Shown: positions 41,066-49,921, numbered from the stretch's first letter. The stretch is DNA of 64,000 nucleotides from F1-120-MAGs118 sp013360535 (GCA_026647215.1 JAPKHC010000011.1:1-64000); one strand, 5' to 3'. Notes: generated from the letters alone by a model not told the origin. Translations and numbers: made by a program.

Positions 41066-42053
41066 CCCGGCGGTGCTGCTCGCGCTGGCGCTGCTCGCCC
41101 CGCAGGCGACGGTGCCACGTCCGGGGAGCGCGAAGCCCGCGCCGTTCTACCCCTACGTGGTCGAGCCGCACGACGCGCTCTGGGGACACCTGAGCGACGG
41201 CTACTTCCGCGAGCCGATGTCGGTGTTCTGGGAGCCGGTCGCGCGCGAGCTGTACGTGTCGGACTCGAAGAACGGGCGCGTCGGCATCTTCGACGAGAAC
41301 GGCACTCCGCTCTACACGTTCGCGGGCTCGAACCTGCTGCTCGAGCCGCGCTCGCTCGAGGTCGATGCGGAAGGCACGATCTTCGCGCTCGATTCCGCGG
41401 CGGCCGAGCTGCGGCGCTTCAGCTACCGCGGCGAGTACGAGACGACGCTCTCGTTCGAACGGCCCGGCCCCGAGGGCAAGCCCGTCCACGTGCCGGTGTC
41501 GGCCTTCGCGCGGGCCGCGGACGGACGCTGGTACGTGATCGATCGCGACGCGGGCAAGGTGCTCGCCTTCGACGCCGAGCGCCGCTTCGAGCTCGAGCTG
41601 CCGCCGCCGCCGAAGCTCGAGCGTTTCCCGACGCCCTCCGACGTCGCCGTGTCCCCGACAGGACTCGTCGCGGTCTGCGACCAGCGCACGGATCCCGCGG
41701 TGCACGTCTACGACGCCAAGGGCAACCTCGTCGCGGCCTTCGGCGGACGCGACGTCGCGCTCGGCGATTTCACCGCACCGGTGGCGCTCACGTTCGACGA
41801 CGAAGGCTTCCTGTACGTCGTCGACATGCTCCGGCACGACATCAAGATCTACACCGGATCCGGCAAGTTCCTGCAGCACTTCGGGGGCTGGTTCTCGCCC
41901 GAGACGCGCGGGCGTGCCGCGGGCGAGATGCTCTATCCCGTCGACGTCTGCGTCGTTCCAGGCGGTGGACCGATCTACGTCGCCGAGCGCTTCGGCCAGC
42001 GCGTGCAGGTGTTCGAGCGCACGGTCCGCACGGAGGCGCCAGCCCAGCGCTGA
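41055..42053 (+). CDS. NHL-repeat six-bladed beta-propeller, secreted (332 aa)
   Basis: This is an exported propeller protein. GTG 41055 is chosen because it gives a short signal peptide (MAASPAVLLALALLAPQA); it overlaps the 16-heme gene by 11 bases. Repeats read as NHL blades: LYVSDSKNGRVGIFDENG, IFALDSAAAELRRFSYRG, WYVIDRDAGKVLAFDAE, VAVCDQRTDPAVHVYDAKG, LYVVDMLRHDIKIYTGSG, IYVAERFGQRVQVFER. NHL proteins accompany multiheme cytochrome clusters in Geobacter-type bacteria (recalled knowledge). Here it may act as a docking or scaffold protein for the cytochromes; this is inference. Confidence 0.8.
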   Translation: MAASPAVLLALALLAPQATVPRPGSAKPAPFYPYVVEPHDALWGHLSDGYFREPMSVFWEPVARELYVSDSKNGRVGIFDENGTPLYTFAGSNLLLEPRSLEVDAEGTIFALDSAAAELRRFSYRGEYETTLSFERPGPEGKPVHVPVSAFARAADGRWYVIDRDAGKVLAFDAERRFELELPPPPKLERFPTPSDVAVSPTGLVAVCDQRTDPAVHVYDAKGNLVAAFGGRDVALGDFTAPVALTFDDEGFLYVVDMLRHDIKIYTGSGKFLQHFGGWFSPETRGRAAGEMLYPVDVCVVPGGGPIYVAERFGQRVQVFERTVRTEAPAQR

Positions 42054-42058
42054 ATTCC

Positions 42059-43480
42059 ATGAAGCTCCCGCACGCCTTCGCCGTCGGATTCGCGCTCGCT
42101 CTCGCTGTCGTCGTCGCCGCCTGCGGTGGAAGCGAGCGCCGCAAGCCCGCCGTGGTCGAGGCCACGAGCTCGCGCGTCGACGTGTTCCTGCGCTGCAGCG
42201 ATCCGGGCGCGCGCGACGTCGCGCTCTCGATCCGATCCGTCGCGCTGCGCAATGCTGCGGGCGAGCAACGGACGCTCGCGGTCGAGCCCGGAGAGCTGCG
42301 CGCCGCAGAGCTCGCGCGGCGTACGCGCATCGCGGGCTCGATCGTCGCACCCGACGAGTACCGCACGCTCGTCATCCAGCTCGACTCGGCGTGGCTGGGC
42401 AGCGCGGGGCAACACGTCCCGCTCGAGATCGACGCCGGCGCGCTCGATCCGGGGCTCGAGATTCCGCTCAACCTCGCGCTCGGCCGTCGCGACGCCGCGT
42501 CGTTGTTCCTCGAGTGGCGCGTGTCGGACTCGTTCCCCGGCGGCGCGAGCTTCCAGCCCGCGCTGGCGCTGGCGACCGAAGCTCCCCAGACCGCGCTCGG
42601 GCTCCTGTACGTCACGGACGCGGGCTCCAGTTCCGTGCTCGCGCTCGAACGCGCGACTGGACAGGTCGTCGGAACCTACAAGGCTGGCGCCGCACCGGCG
42701 GCGCTCGTCATGACGCGCGATCGCCGGCGCCTGTGGATCGCGAACGAAGGCGACGGATCGCTGTCGGAAGTCGACGTGCGGCAAGGAAGCTCGCAGTCGG
42801 TCGTGCCGATCTCGTTCCAGGCCGCCACGTGCGACATCGCCTCCGCCGACCGCGACCGCTGGCTCGTCGCCGCGAACCGCGAGCTCGACACCGTGACGCT
42901 CCTGAGCTCGAGCGGCGCGTCGGTCACGCACATCAACGTCGGCCGCAATCCGGTGCGCGTCGCGTCGGCGCCGGACCTGCAGCGCGTTTTCGTCGCCAAT
43001 CAGGGCTCCGATTCGCTGAGCGTGATCGATCTGGCGTCGCGCGCGGTCTCGGCGACGGTGGCGGTCGAGTCGCGGCCCGTCGACGTCGAGGTCGATCCCG
43101 ACGGCGAGCTCGCGTTCGTCGCCCACGCCAACTCGCCGAACCTGCTCGTGCTCGACGCGCAGACGCTCGCGACCACGGTCTCGATCTTCGTGGGCTCGAC
43201 GGCGACCGACGTGCTCGCGGATCGTTCGGTCCCGCGCGTCTACATCGCCCGTGCGCGCCCGGCCGAGCTCGTCGTCGTCGACCTGCGCATGAACGCCGTG
43301 ATCCGCCGCATCCCGCTCTCCGGCGTGGTGTCGCAGATGGCGCAGTCGCGCACGGGGTCGCGCGTGTACGCCGCCGCGCCGGACTCGGGTGCGGTGCTCG
43401 TGATCGACGTCGTGCTCGGCAAGGAGGAGGCGGTGCTCGGCTGCGGCCAGCGCCCCACCGACGTGATCGTCGCGGATTGA
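42059..43480 (+). CDS. YncE-like beta-propeller lipoprotein (473 aa)
   Basis: This is an exported lipoprotein with lipobox VAAC at about residues 18-21. The N-terminal part (about residues 35-165) is a beta domain like DUF4382 (SSRVDVFLRCSDPGARDVALS ... DEYRTLVIQLDSA). The rest is a seven-bladed YVTN/YncE-type propeller with blades such as LLYVTDAGSSSVLALE, RRLWIANEGDGSLSEVD, QRVFVANQGSDSLSVIDLAS and LAFVAHANSPNLLVLDAQT. It follows the NHL gene after five bases. It probably docks or scaffolds the cytochrome complex; no enzyme residues are evident. Confidence 0.78.
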   Translation: MKLPHAFAVGFALALAVVVAACGGSERRKPAVVEATSSRVDVFLRCSDPGARDVALSIRSVALRNAAGEQRTLAVEPGELRAAELARRTRIAGSIVAPDEYRTLVIQLDSAWLGSAGQHVPLEIDAGALDPGLEIPLNLALGRRDAASLFLEWRVSDSFPGGASFQPALALATEAPQTALGLLYVTDAGSSSVLALERATGQVVGTYKAGAAPAALVMTRDRRRLWIANEGDGSLSEVDVRQGSSQSVVPISFQAATCDIASADRDRWLVAANRELDTVTLLSSSGASVTHINVGRNPVRVASAPDLQRVFVANQGSDSLSVIDLASRAVSATVAVESRPVDVEVDPDGELAFVAHANSPNLLVLDAQTLATTVSIFVGSTATDVLADRSVPRVYIARARPAELVVVDLRMNAVIRRIPLSGVVSQMAQSRTGSRVYAAAPDSGAVLVIDVVLGKEEAVLGCGQRPTDVIVAD

Positions 43481-43589
43481 GGCCCTCTTGAAGCACAGCT
43501 CCCCCAGGACCACGCACGCAGGCCGCCGCTTCTCGCGCGCGGGGAGCGCCGCATCCGCAGCGACGGACGGCGCACCAGGCCGTCGCGCG

Positions 43590-45713
43590 ATGCACGTGCG
43601 CGGCCTGCGGCTGGTCCCGTGGTTCGTCGCGGGCGCCGCGCTCTCGAGCTGCGTGTCGGGTCCCGTGCGGACGGTGCGCAGCAACATCGAGCAGGTCGAG
43701 AGCGGGCCGATCAAGTCGTTCAACCAGTCGAACCTGATCGACCTCGCGGCGCAGGACCACATCGGTCCGGACCTCGAGTACCGCTTCGCGGACACGGCGA
43801 CGTTCCAGACGCAGCGCATCGACTCGGGCCCGGGCACCAACCACGACGAGGTCTCGCTGCACAGGCCCGCGCTCGAGCTCGCGCTCACGCAAGGTCCGCT
43901 CCTGTGGTCGCAGACCTACCGCATGCAGCAGGACCGCACGCTGGTCGATGCGGGCATCGACAACGAGCTCGTGCGCAAGGACATCCTGCAGCGGCTCGAC
44001 TGGACGCCCGAGGGGTTGCCGCAGGTCTCCGCGTGGTTCAACGTCCGCACGCTGGAGGACGAGTTCTTCGTCGACCAGCGCGTGCTCGAGTCGCGCCTGG
44101 CGATCTCGCAGCAGGTCGGTGCCTTCGGCTACTCGTACAACCTGCGCGACGAACGGGTCGAGGACCTCGTGCGGAATGCGGACAGCACGAGGCTCGAGCA
44201 CATCCTGCGCGGCACGTACGACGAGCGGCACCTCGACGAGCGCCTGTCGACGACGTTGAGCGTGTTCCTGACCGAGCGCGACTTCTCGCTCGAGGTTCCG
44301 CTCGGCACCGCGCCCTCGGTGCAGGTGTTCGCGACGCAGGGTCTCGCGGACATCGACCTGACGCCGCAGGTGTCGACGCTGCCCTCCAACGCCGCGCTGG
44401 TCGATGGCAATCCCAACGCCTCGGCGGGCATCGACATCGGCGGTATCGCGGGCGGTGGCCAGCTGTTCTGGAACATGGGGATCGAGCTGCCGCCGGGCGG
44501 TGCGGTCGACGTGCTCGAGCTGCAGACGCTCGCCGCCGTGCCGCAGAACCTCGCCAGCCAGTTCGCGTTCTCGGTGTGGGCTTCCGACGACAACACGTTC
44601 TGGACGCTCGTGCAGGGCTCGGCGGCGTTCGTGTACGACCCGGCGCTGCTGCACTTCCGCATCTCGATCCCGCGCGTTTCCAACCGCTACGTCAAGCTCG
44701 TCAACACGGCCTCTCCGGCCGCGGCGCCGCAGGTGCTCGTCACCGAACTCGAGGCCTTCCAGCTCGGCGCAGGCGCAACCTCGGCCACGACGCGCACCGA
44801 CGACTCGCTCGAGAGCGCGACCGGCAACTTCTCCTACCGCGTGTCCGACACGGTGCGCGTCGGCTACGACGCCTTCGTGCAGTCGGCCGACACGCGCTCC
44901 GCCGGAACGGCGATCCGTGACGAGCTGCGGCTCGACAACGGCCTGTGGGCCGCGTGGACGCCGAGCGCGAAGTTCGAGGGCAACCTGCGCCTCGCCGAGC
45001 AGCGCATCGAGGACGACATCCAGCGTGACGAACGCACGCAGAGCGTGCTGAGCGTGCTCACGTGGCGCCCGCTGCGCACGCTCGACGTCGACCTCAGCTA
45101 CAACGCCTCGGACCGCGACATCAACGGCCTCGACAACAACCACATCGAGGCGACGCAGCTGCTCGCGACGGCGCAGCTCCTGCGCACGCTGCGTTCCGAG
45201 CTCCTGTTCGAGCGCAACGTCACCGAGGACCAGGCCAACTTGCGCCGCATCGGGCGCTGGATCGCGTCGCTGGGGCTGATCGCGCAGCTCACGTCGCAGG
45301 TCGAGCTCACCCTGCGCGCGCGCAACGATGACGCCGACACGAGCGGCGCCGGCGCGTCGCAGATTCCCGATCCCAGTGAGCAGCGCTACGGCTGCGCAGT
45401 GCTCTACCGTCCGACGGAACGGCTGATCGTCGAGATCGAGCTCAACTGGCTCGACAACTTCGCCGGCGCAGGCCTCGACCAGCGCTTCAACATCGACTGG
45501 ATCCCGTTCGAGGGCGGCTCGATCGACCTGCAGTTCGACTACGACCGCACGCAGAACCGCTCGATCAACGACGCGACCACCGACCGCTGGCGCGCGGCCG
45601 CGCGCTGGACGCTCGACCCGCGCACGTTCCTCGAGCTGCAGTACTTCGCCAACCTGCCCGACAACGCGCCGCGCACCGAGGTGCTGCAGCTCGCGTTCAA
45701 TTTCTCGTCCTGA
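43590..45713 (+). CDS. Beta-rich outer-membrane protein candidate of the cytochrome locus (707 aa)
   Basis: This large protein has alternating hydrophobic/polar strands, many Arg/Asp/Glu-flanked turns and an aromatic C-terminal strand (VLQLAFNFSS), all suggestive of a beta-barrel. Pairs such as QQVGAFGYSYNLRDERVED and DVDLSYNASDRDINGLDN look like barrel hairpins. In the middle (about bases 44400-44770) is a discoidin-like insert with FSVWASDDNTFWTLVQG and RYVKLVNTA. The chosen ATG 43590 gives a lipoprotein-type signal (GLRLVPWFVAGAALSSC); a TTG at 43488 would add 34 Arg/Ser-rich residues. Its position after the cytochromes and propellers makes it a candidate porin that sheathes a cytochrome, as MtrB-type proteins do, but no MtrB motif is seen. 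Confidence 0.6.
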   Translation: MHVRGLRLVPWFVAGAALSSCVSGPVRTVRSNIEQVESGPIKSFNQSNLIDLAAQDHIGPDLEYRFADTATFQTQRIDSGPGTNHDEVSLHRPALELALTQGPLLWSQTYRMQQDRTLVDAGIDNELVRKDILQRLDWTPEGLPQVSAWFNVRTLEDEFFVDQRVLESRLAISQQVGAFGYSYNLRDERVEDLVRNADSTRLEHILRGTYDERHLDERLSTTLSVFLTERDFSLEVPLGTAPSVQVFATQGLADIDLTPQVSTLPSNAALVDGNPNASAGIDIGGIAGGGQLFWNMGIELPPGGAVDVLELQTLAAVPQNLASQFAFSVWASDDNTFWTLVQGSAAFVYDPALLHFRISIPRVSNRYVKLVNTASPAAAPQVLVTELEAFQLGAGATSATTRTDDSLESATGNFSYRVSDTVRVGYDAFVQSADTRSAGTAIRDELRLDNGLWAAWTPSAKFEGNLRLAEQRIEDDIQRDERTQSVLSVLTWRPLRTLDVDLSYNASDRDINGLDNNHIEATQLLATAQLLRTLRSELLFERNVTEDQANLRRIGRWIASLGLIAQLTSQVELTLRARNDDADTSGAGASQIPDPSEQRYGCAVLYRPTERLIVEIELNWLDNFAGAGLDQRFNIDWIPFEGGSIDLQFDYDRTQNRSINDATTDRWRAAARWTLDPRTFLELQYFANLPDNAPRTEVLQLAFNFSS

Positions 45714-45725
45714 GCGCTCGCAGGC

Positions 45726-46778
45726 TCAGGGCAAGAAGCCGTTGGACGTGGCGTGGCACTGGCCGCAGAGCGCCTCGACGCTGCGCCCGCCGGTGTCGCC
45801 GTCCTCGGTCGGTTGCCCGTTGCCGGAGCGGTAGATCAGCCCGAACGGATTGCCGTTGCCGTGGGCCTTGTGGCAGCTGATGCAGGTCGGGCTGGCGTCG
45901 CTCGCGGGTGAGGACCAGGTTCCAGAGGAGCTCTGGACCTTCACGCGGTTCGACTTCGCCGCGAACGTCGCGAGGCTCGAACGCTCGCCACCGAGCGCTC
46001 CGATGTCGACGCCCGAGCTGGGATGGCGGATGAACTCGCTGAAGCCGCCGCCGGTGCGGCGACCGCCGACGTTCGAATCGCCGGGAACGCCGTGGAACAG
46101 GTCGTGGCAGCCGGCGCAGAAGCGCGCGATCGCGGAGTCCGAGCGGTCGGGCTCGTTGAAGTCGACCTCGGCCTCGTCGTACTCGAGCGAGCGCCGCACG
46201 AACACGTCCCGCGTCGGATCGTTCGTGCCGACGCTCTCGTGGTTGTAGGTGACGGCCCCGCGTCCGAGCGGGTTGTGGCCGGCATCGCTGCGCAGGTTGC
46301 GATAGGTGCGTCCGCCCCCATCGCGACTTCCGTGAGGCGAGTGGCAGTTGACGCAGGTGAGCCCGACACCGGCGCCGTTCTCGAGCTCCGCACTCCACGC
46401 CGGGTTCGAGCCGGGTGCGACGGCCGTGGAACCGAGCGTGTGGCCTGAGGCCTCGTTGCCGTGCCCGACGCGATTGAGGTAGCCCGCTTGCCGGATCGAG
46501 CCTTGGCCGCTGCCCTGGTTGGGCCCGACCACGTCCGCCGCGCGGCGCGAGCCGTCATGGCACGCGAGGCACAGTTCGTTGATGTCGCGCTTGAGCAGCG
46601 GGCCCGGGTCGCGCAGCTCGGTCTGGGAGCGCGCGACCTCGCCGCGGAAGTGCATGCGATGGCATTCGGCGCAGTTGAGCGTGCCGAGGTCGTGGTAGTC
46701 GCCCGCGTGGGCCGCCGCTCCCAGGCACAGGACGGCGAACAGCGCGGACAGGTATGTGCGGGGCGTGGGCTGGAGCAA
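45726..46778 (-). CDS. Hexaheme c-type cytochrome, OmcS-like (350 aa)
   Basis: This secreted cytochrome has six CxxCH motifs: CAECH, CLACH, CVNCH, CAGCH, CISCH, CGQCH. The order and contexts resemble Geobacter OmcS: an N-terminal CxxCHxMH, a second heme after a short loop (LCLACHD), CxxCHSPHG, FCAGCHDLFHG followed by IRHPSSG, CISCHKAHGNG then GLIYRSGNG, and a final LCGQCH. OmcS (recalled) has CEGCHTMH, CLNCH, CSSCHDPHG, WCANCHTDIH/LRHPAG, CLSCHRAHASG and LCNKCH. Start TTG 46778 has GAGG upstream and gives a signal peptide (LSALFAVLCLGAAAHA). It is a tandem paralog of the next gene and a candidate nanowire subunit. Confidence 0.85.
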   Translation of the reverse strand: MLQPTPRTYLSALFAVLCLGAAAHAGDYHDLGTLNCAECHRMHFRGEVARSQTELRDPGPLLKRDINELCLACHDGSRRAADVVGPNQGSGQGSIRQAGYLNRVGHGNEASGHTLGSTAVAPGSNPAWSAELENGAGVGLTCVNCHSPHGSRDGGGRTYRNLRSDAGHNPLGRGAVTYNHESVGTNDPTRDVFVRRSLEYDEAEVDFNEPDRSDSAIARFCAGCHDLFHGVPGDSNVGGRRTGGGFSEFIRHPSSGVDIGALGGERSSLATFAAKSNRVKVQSSSGTWSSPASDASPTCISCHKAHGNGNPFGLIYRSGNGQPTEDGDTGGRSVEALCGQCHATSNGFLP

Positions 46779-46869
46779 GGGGCACCTCGGGGGCGAGGTG
46801 CGTTGGGATCGTCCGCGTCGATCCGGGCCCTTGAAGGAAATCGCAAATCGGGCGGGCGCGCCCGGTGGG

Positions 46870-46912
46870 GAAAAGCACGCATCCCGGCCCTCCCTGCGGA
46901 GGACCGGGATGC
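46870..46912 (-). terminator. Intrinsic terminator after the first hexaheme cytochrome gene
   Basis: A strong hairpin at 46879-46912 pairs GCATCCCGG with CCGGGATGC and inside it CCTCC with GGAGG around a CTGC loop. On the minus strand it is followed by a TTTTCCCC tail. It lies 48 bases past the stop of the gene at 46960-48048. It would let that gene be expressed at a higher level than its downstream paralog. Confidence 0.6.
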
Positions 46913-46959
46913 TTCGCGAGCGCGGGCCTGCTCTGCAGCCCGAGCTTCAGGTCAGGAGA

Positions 46960-48048
46960 TCACGGGTTGTTGAAGAACCAGCGGCCCTGCACGTGGCACT
47001 GGCCACACAGGTCCTCGAGCTGGTTGCCGACCGTGTCGCCGTCTTCCGTCAGCGTGCCGGTGCCGTGGCGGTAGATCAGGCCGAAGGCGTTGCCGTTGCC
47101 GTGGCCCTTGTGGCAGCTGATGCAGGTCGGGGTGACGTCGGAGGGGTGCGTCGCGCCCCACACGCCCGTCGGGCTCATGACCTTGACCTTGTTGGTGTGC
47201 TGGTTGAAGAGCGACAGGCTCGAGTGGCCGCCGCCGAGCGCGCCGATGTTCACGCCGGCCGACGGGTGACGGACGAACTCCTCGAAGCCCGCGCCGAACG
47301 CGACGCCGCCCACCTGCGTGGAGCCGACCACGCCGTGGAAGTCGCCGTGGCAGCCCGCGCACCACTTGGCGACCGCCGAGTTCGCGCTGTCGGGCTCGTT
47401 CCAGTCCATGTCGCCTTCGTCGTACTCGGCGTTGGCGCGCTCGAACACGTCGCGGGTCGGGTCGTTCGTGCCGTGCGAGGTGTAGTTGTAGGTGATCGCA
47501 GTCGTGTTCGAGGCGGCCTGGCCGACCGTCACGCGCAGGTTGCGGTACAGGCTGTAGCCGGCCTGGCCCGAGGTCGAGCCGCTGACGCTGCCGCCGTGCT
47601 GGTGGTGGCAGTCGACGCAGTTGAGGCCGTTGGCGTTGGCCCAGCCGGCTCCCGTGGAGCCCGGTGCCGTCGCGGTCGATCCCAGCGTGTGGCCGGAGGC
47701 CATGTTGGCGTCCCCGAGCTTGTTCAGGTAACCCGCCAGACGCACGTCGGTCGGGCCGTTGCCGGTGTTCGCCGAGCCGTAGACGTCCGGGGCGAAGCCG
47801 CTGTTGTCGTGGCAGGCGAGGCACAGGTCGTTCACTTCACCGCGCAGCAGGAAGTGGTGCGGCGTCGTGCCGATCGGAGTGAAGACGAAGCCGGAGCCCG
47901 ACGGGCTGTAGCCGTGCGACTGGCTGAAGTGCATCACGTGGCACTGGGAGCACAGCAGCGTCCCGTCCTTGTGATAGTCACCGGCGATCGCGGAGCCCGA
48001 CAGCAGGAGTGAGGTCACTGCGGCGAGAACCAGCGGGATGCGTTTCAT
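46960..48048 (-). CDS. Hexaheme c-type cytochrome, OmcS-like (362 aa)
   Basis: This is a secreted hexaheme cytochrome, paralogous to the gene at 45726-46778: CSQCH, CLACH, CVDCH, CAGCH, CISCH, CGQCH. The signal peptide is MKRIPLVLAAVTSLLLSGSAIAG (ATG 48048); the open frame continues upstream but without a plausible N-terminus. Contexts match OmcS strikingly: LLCSQCHVMHF, LRGEVNDLCLACH, LNCVDCHHQHG, AKWCAGCHGDFHG with VRHPSAG, CISCHKGHGNG with GLIYRHGTG, and LCGQCHVQG. Both paralogs share the strings SGHTLGSTA and GTNDPTRDVF. A terminator lies behind it and a 463-base upstream region before it, so it probably has its own promoter. It is a good candidate for a filament-forming extracellular cytochrome. 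Confidence 0.88.
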   Translation of the reverse strand: MKRIPLVLAAVTSLLLSGSAIAGDYHKDGTLLCSQCHVMHFSQSHGYSPSGSGFVFTPIGTTPHHFLLRGEVNDLCLACHDNSGFAPDVYGSANTGNGPTDVRLAGYLNKLGDANMASGHTLGSTATAPGSTGAGWANANGLNCVDCHHQHGGSVSGSTSGQAGYSLYRNLRVTVGQAASNTTAITYNYTSHGTNDPTRDVFERANAEYDEGDMDWNEPDSANSAVAKWCAGCHGDFHGVVGSTQVGGVAFGAGFEEFVRHPSAGVNIGALGGGHSSLSLFNQHTNKVKVMSPTGVWGATHPSDVTPTCISCHKGHGNGNAFGLIYRHGTGTLTEDGDTVGNQLEDLCGQCHVQGRWFFNNP

Positions 48049-48511
48049 GGGATTTCGAACCTCGAGGAAGGTGTTGCAAGTTGGCCCAGGCCTGCGGATG
48101 ACCGGCGCGCCGTTTGGCCGTGCCGGCCCGCCCTCGGGGCCTGCGCTTGGGGGAGTCGGAGCTCTCCGGCGAGGTTGGGCGGGCGCATCTGGGGCGAAAT
48201 CACTACATGCACAAATCGGACCATGAACCCCACGCGGCGGCGCATACGCCGTGCGAGGTACGCAAGGGCAGAACAGTTGCGGCTTCCTAGGAAAACACCG
48301 TGAGATTCCGCGCGCCCGTGCGCGCAAAAAGCCGCTCTCCGCGCCGACGTCCGCAACCTGACTCGGCCCGGCTGCGCACCACTGCGCAGCTTCCGCCGCC
48401 ACCCGTCGCACCGATCGTCCCTGACACGGGAACGACGCGTCCGCGTGACTCGCCGCTACGCAGCTCGAAGCGGGATGTTGGCGCGCGCTCGCGGCCCGTC
48501 GCGAGTTTCCT
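48049..48511. other. 463-base intergenic region between cytochrome genes
   Basis: No supported gene. It should contain the promoter of the hexaheme gene at 46960-48048 (minus strand) and the end of the five-heme gene's transcript. A short perfect hairpin, CGGCG-CATA-CGCCG, lies at 48236-48249. AGG lies about 11 bases before the ATG, a weak ribosome-binding site. The hairpin-like string at about 48308-48325 is followed by A's, not T's, on the plus strand. Confidence 0.5.
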
Positions 48512-49900
48512 TCAGCGCGAGACGGTGACGCCCTGCCGCGCGCTCGCCATCTCGACGATGCGCGGCACGAAGGCCTGCTCCCCCATCACCTCGTGCAGCA
48601 CGTGCGGCGGCGCGATGCGGTAGAGCAGCCGCGCCTCGAGCGTGAGCTCGCCCTCGAGTTCCTTGGGCAACGTCGTGCGCAGCGTCTCGCGCTCCGTGCC
48701 CTTCGGCGCGATCAGGCGCTTGCGGCCAAAGCTCACGCCGAGCCACGGACGGAACGTCGGCTTGCCTTGCGCATCGAGCAGCTCCGAGCCGAAACGCAGC
48801 GCCGCCTTCGCGAGCTCGCCCTGCGCGTCGAGCGCACCGTCCTCGTAGAGCAGCTTGCCCGCGGCGTCGAGCACGCGCACGTGCACCCACATCTCGCGCA
48901 GCTCCGTCAGGCTCGTCGGAAGCGAATGTCCGGCGCCGACGTTGGTCACGGCGACCTCGAACGCGAGCTCGCCACCCGCTTTCGCCGCCTGCACGGCGAG
49001 CGTGAGCTCGGCCGCGCTCTTCAGGCGCGCCTCGGCCTCCGCCGCGTGGGGCTCGCTGCCCGAGAGCCGCGCCGTCTCCACGTTGCCGCCGACGAACCAG
49101 TGCGGATGGATCTCGCGCTCCTGCGCGCTCATGCCCGAAGTCGTGCCGAGCACCTTCACGGGCTTGAGCGTGCGCGCGACCTCGATCGCGTCGGCGACGC
49201 TGCGCATGTGGCAATCCTGGCACTGGATGCCGTGCTCCGCGTACACGCTCCTCTTCCACTCGTCGTACGTGTGTTCGATGCGCAGGCCGTTGGTCGGATG
49301 GATCACCGTGTGGCAGGTCGCGCAGAACTCGGATTTCGCGAGGAATCCGGCCTCGCGGCCCTCGTGGCCCGGATTGGCCTGGATCGCCGCGCGCAGCGTC
49401 GCCTTCACCTTGCCCGGCGCGAGCGCGAAGTTCGCGTTGCCCGGTTCGCCCCAGGGACTGGGCGAGAGCGAATCGACCTGATGGCAGATGTCGCACTGCA
49501 CGCCCGCCTTGACGTTGTCGGGGAGCTCCGCTTCCGCCGTGCCCGGCACGAGGCCCGACACGACGCTCGCCGGCGCGTGGCAGCCCGAGCAGTAGGCGTA
49601 GACCTCCTCGCCCGCCTCCTTGCGCGCGAGCTCCGCGAAGGCGCGGTAGACCGGATCGTGGTGCGAGACCGAGTGCAGCGAGCCGTCGAACTCCTCGACC
49701 TGGCGCTCGTGGCACAGGGCGCAGTCCTCGCTCGTCGCGAAGCCTTCGTGCGCGACAGGCTTGCCGTCCGTGGTCGTGACGAGCGAGAGCCCGAAGGGAC
49801 CGCGCGGCGGAGGCGTCGACGCGAGCTGCGCCGGCTCCGACTGCAGGAGGGACAACACGATCGCGACCCCGGCGGCAAACGCGGCAAGCTCGAACTTCAT
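48512..49900 (-). CDS. Five-heme cytochrome, c554-like, with C-terminal beta domain (462 aa)
   Basis: This is an exported multiheme cytochrome with five CxxCH motifs: CALCH, CSGCH, CDICH, CATCH and CQDCH, in the first 250 residues. The patterns SEDCALCHERQVEEFDGSLHS, GVQCDICHQVDS, EFCATCHT and GIQCQDCHM are typical of cytochrome c554/HAO-related families. The C-terminal 200 residues lack hemes and look like a beta-sandwich (LAFEVAVTNVGAGHSLPTSL). Start ATG 49900 gives the hydrophobic leader MKFELAAFAAGVAIVLSLL. TAGCTT seven bases upstream and the lack of a Shine-Dalgarno sequence suggest a leaderless mRNA. Probably a periplasmic electron carrier or reductase-like partner. Confidence 0.85.
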   Translation of the reverse strand: MKFELAAFAAGVAIVLSLLQSEPAQLASTPPPRGPFGLSLVTTTDGKPVAHEGFATSEDCALCHERQVEEFDGSLHSVSHHDPVYRAFAELARKEAGEEVYAYCSGCHAPASVVSGLVPGTAEAELPDNVKAGVQCDICHQVDSLSPSPWGEPGNANFALAPGKVKATLRAAIQANPGHEGREAGFLAKSEFCATCHTVIHPTNGLRIEHTYDEWKRSVYAEHGIQCQDCHMRSVADAIEVARTLKPVKVLGTTSGMSAQEREIHPHWFVGGNVETARLSGSEPHAAEAEARLKSAAELTLAVQAAKAGGELAFEVAVTNVGAGHSLPTSLTELREMWVHVRVLDAAGKLLYEDGALDAQGELAKAALRFGSELLDAQGKPTFRPWLGVSFGRKRLIAPKGTERETLRTTLPKELEGELTLEARLLYRIAPPHVLHEVMGEQAFVPRIVEMASARQGVTVSR

Positions 49901-49907
49901 TTGCGGC

Positions 49908-49913
49908 AAGCTA
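49908..49913 (-). promoter_or_regulatory. -10-like hexamer TAGCTT, probable leaderless transcript
   Basis: On the minus strand TAGCTT ends seven bases before the ATG at 49900, and no Shine-Dalgarno sequence is present. This is the same arrangement as at 29438-29443. Confidence 0.35.
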
Positions 49914-49921
49914 CCAAGTGC

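Noticed and set aside
48300..48330. Hairpin followed by AAAAA as a possible terminator
   Set aside because: The A-run lies on the plus strand after the stem, so no transcript here would end with a U-run. No plus-strand gene precedes it.
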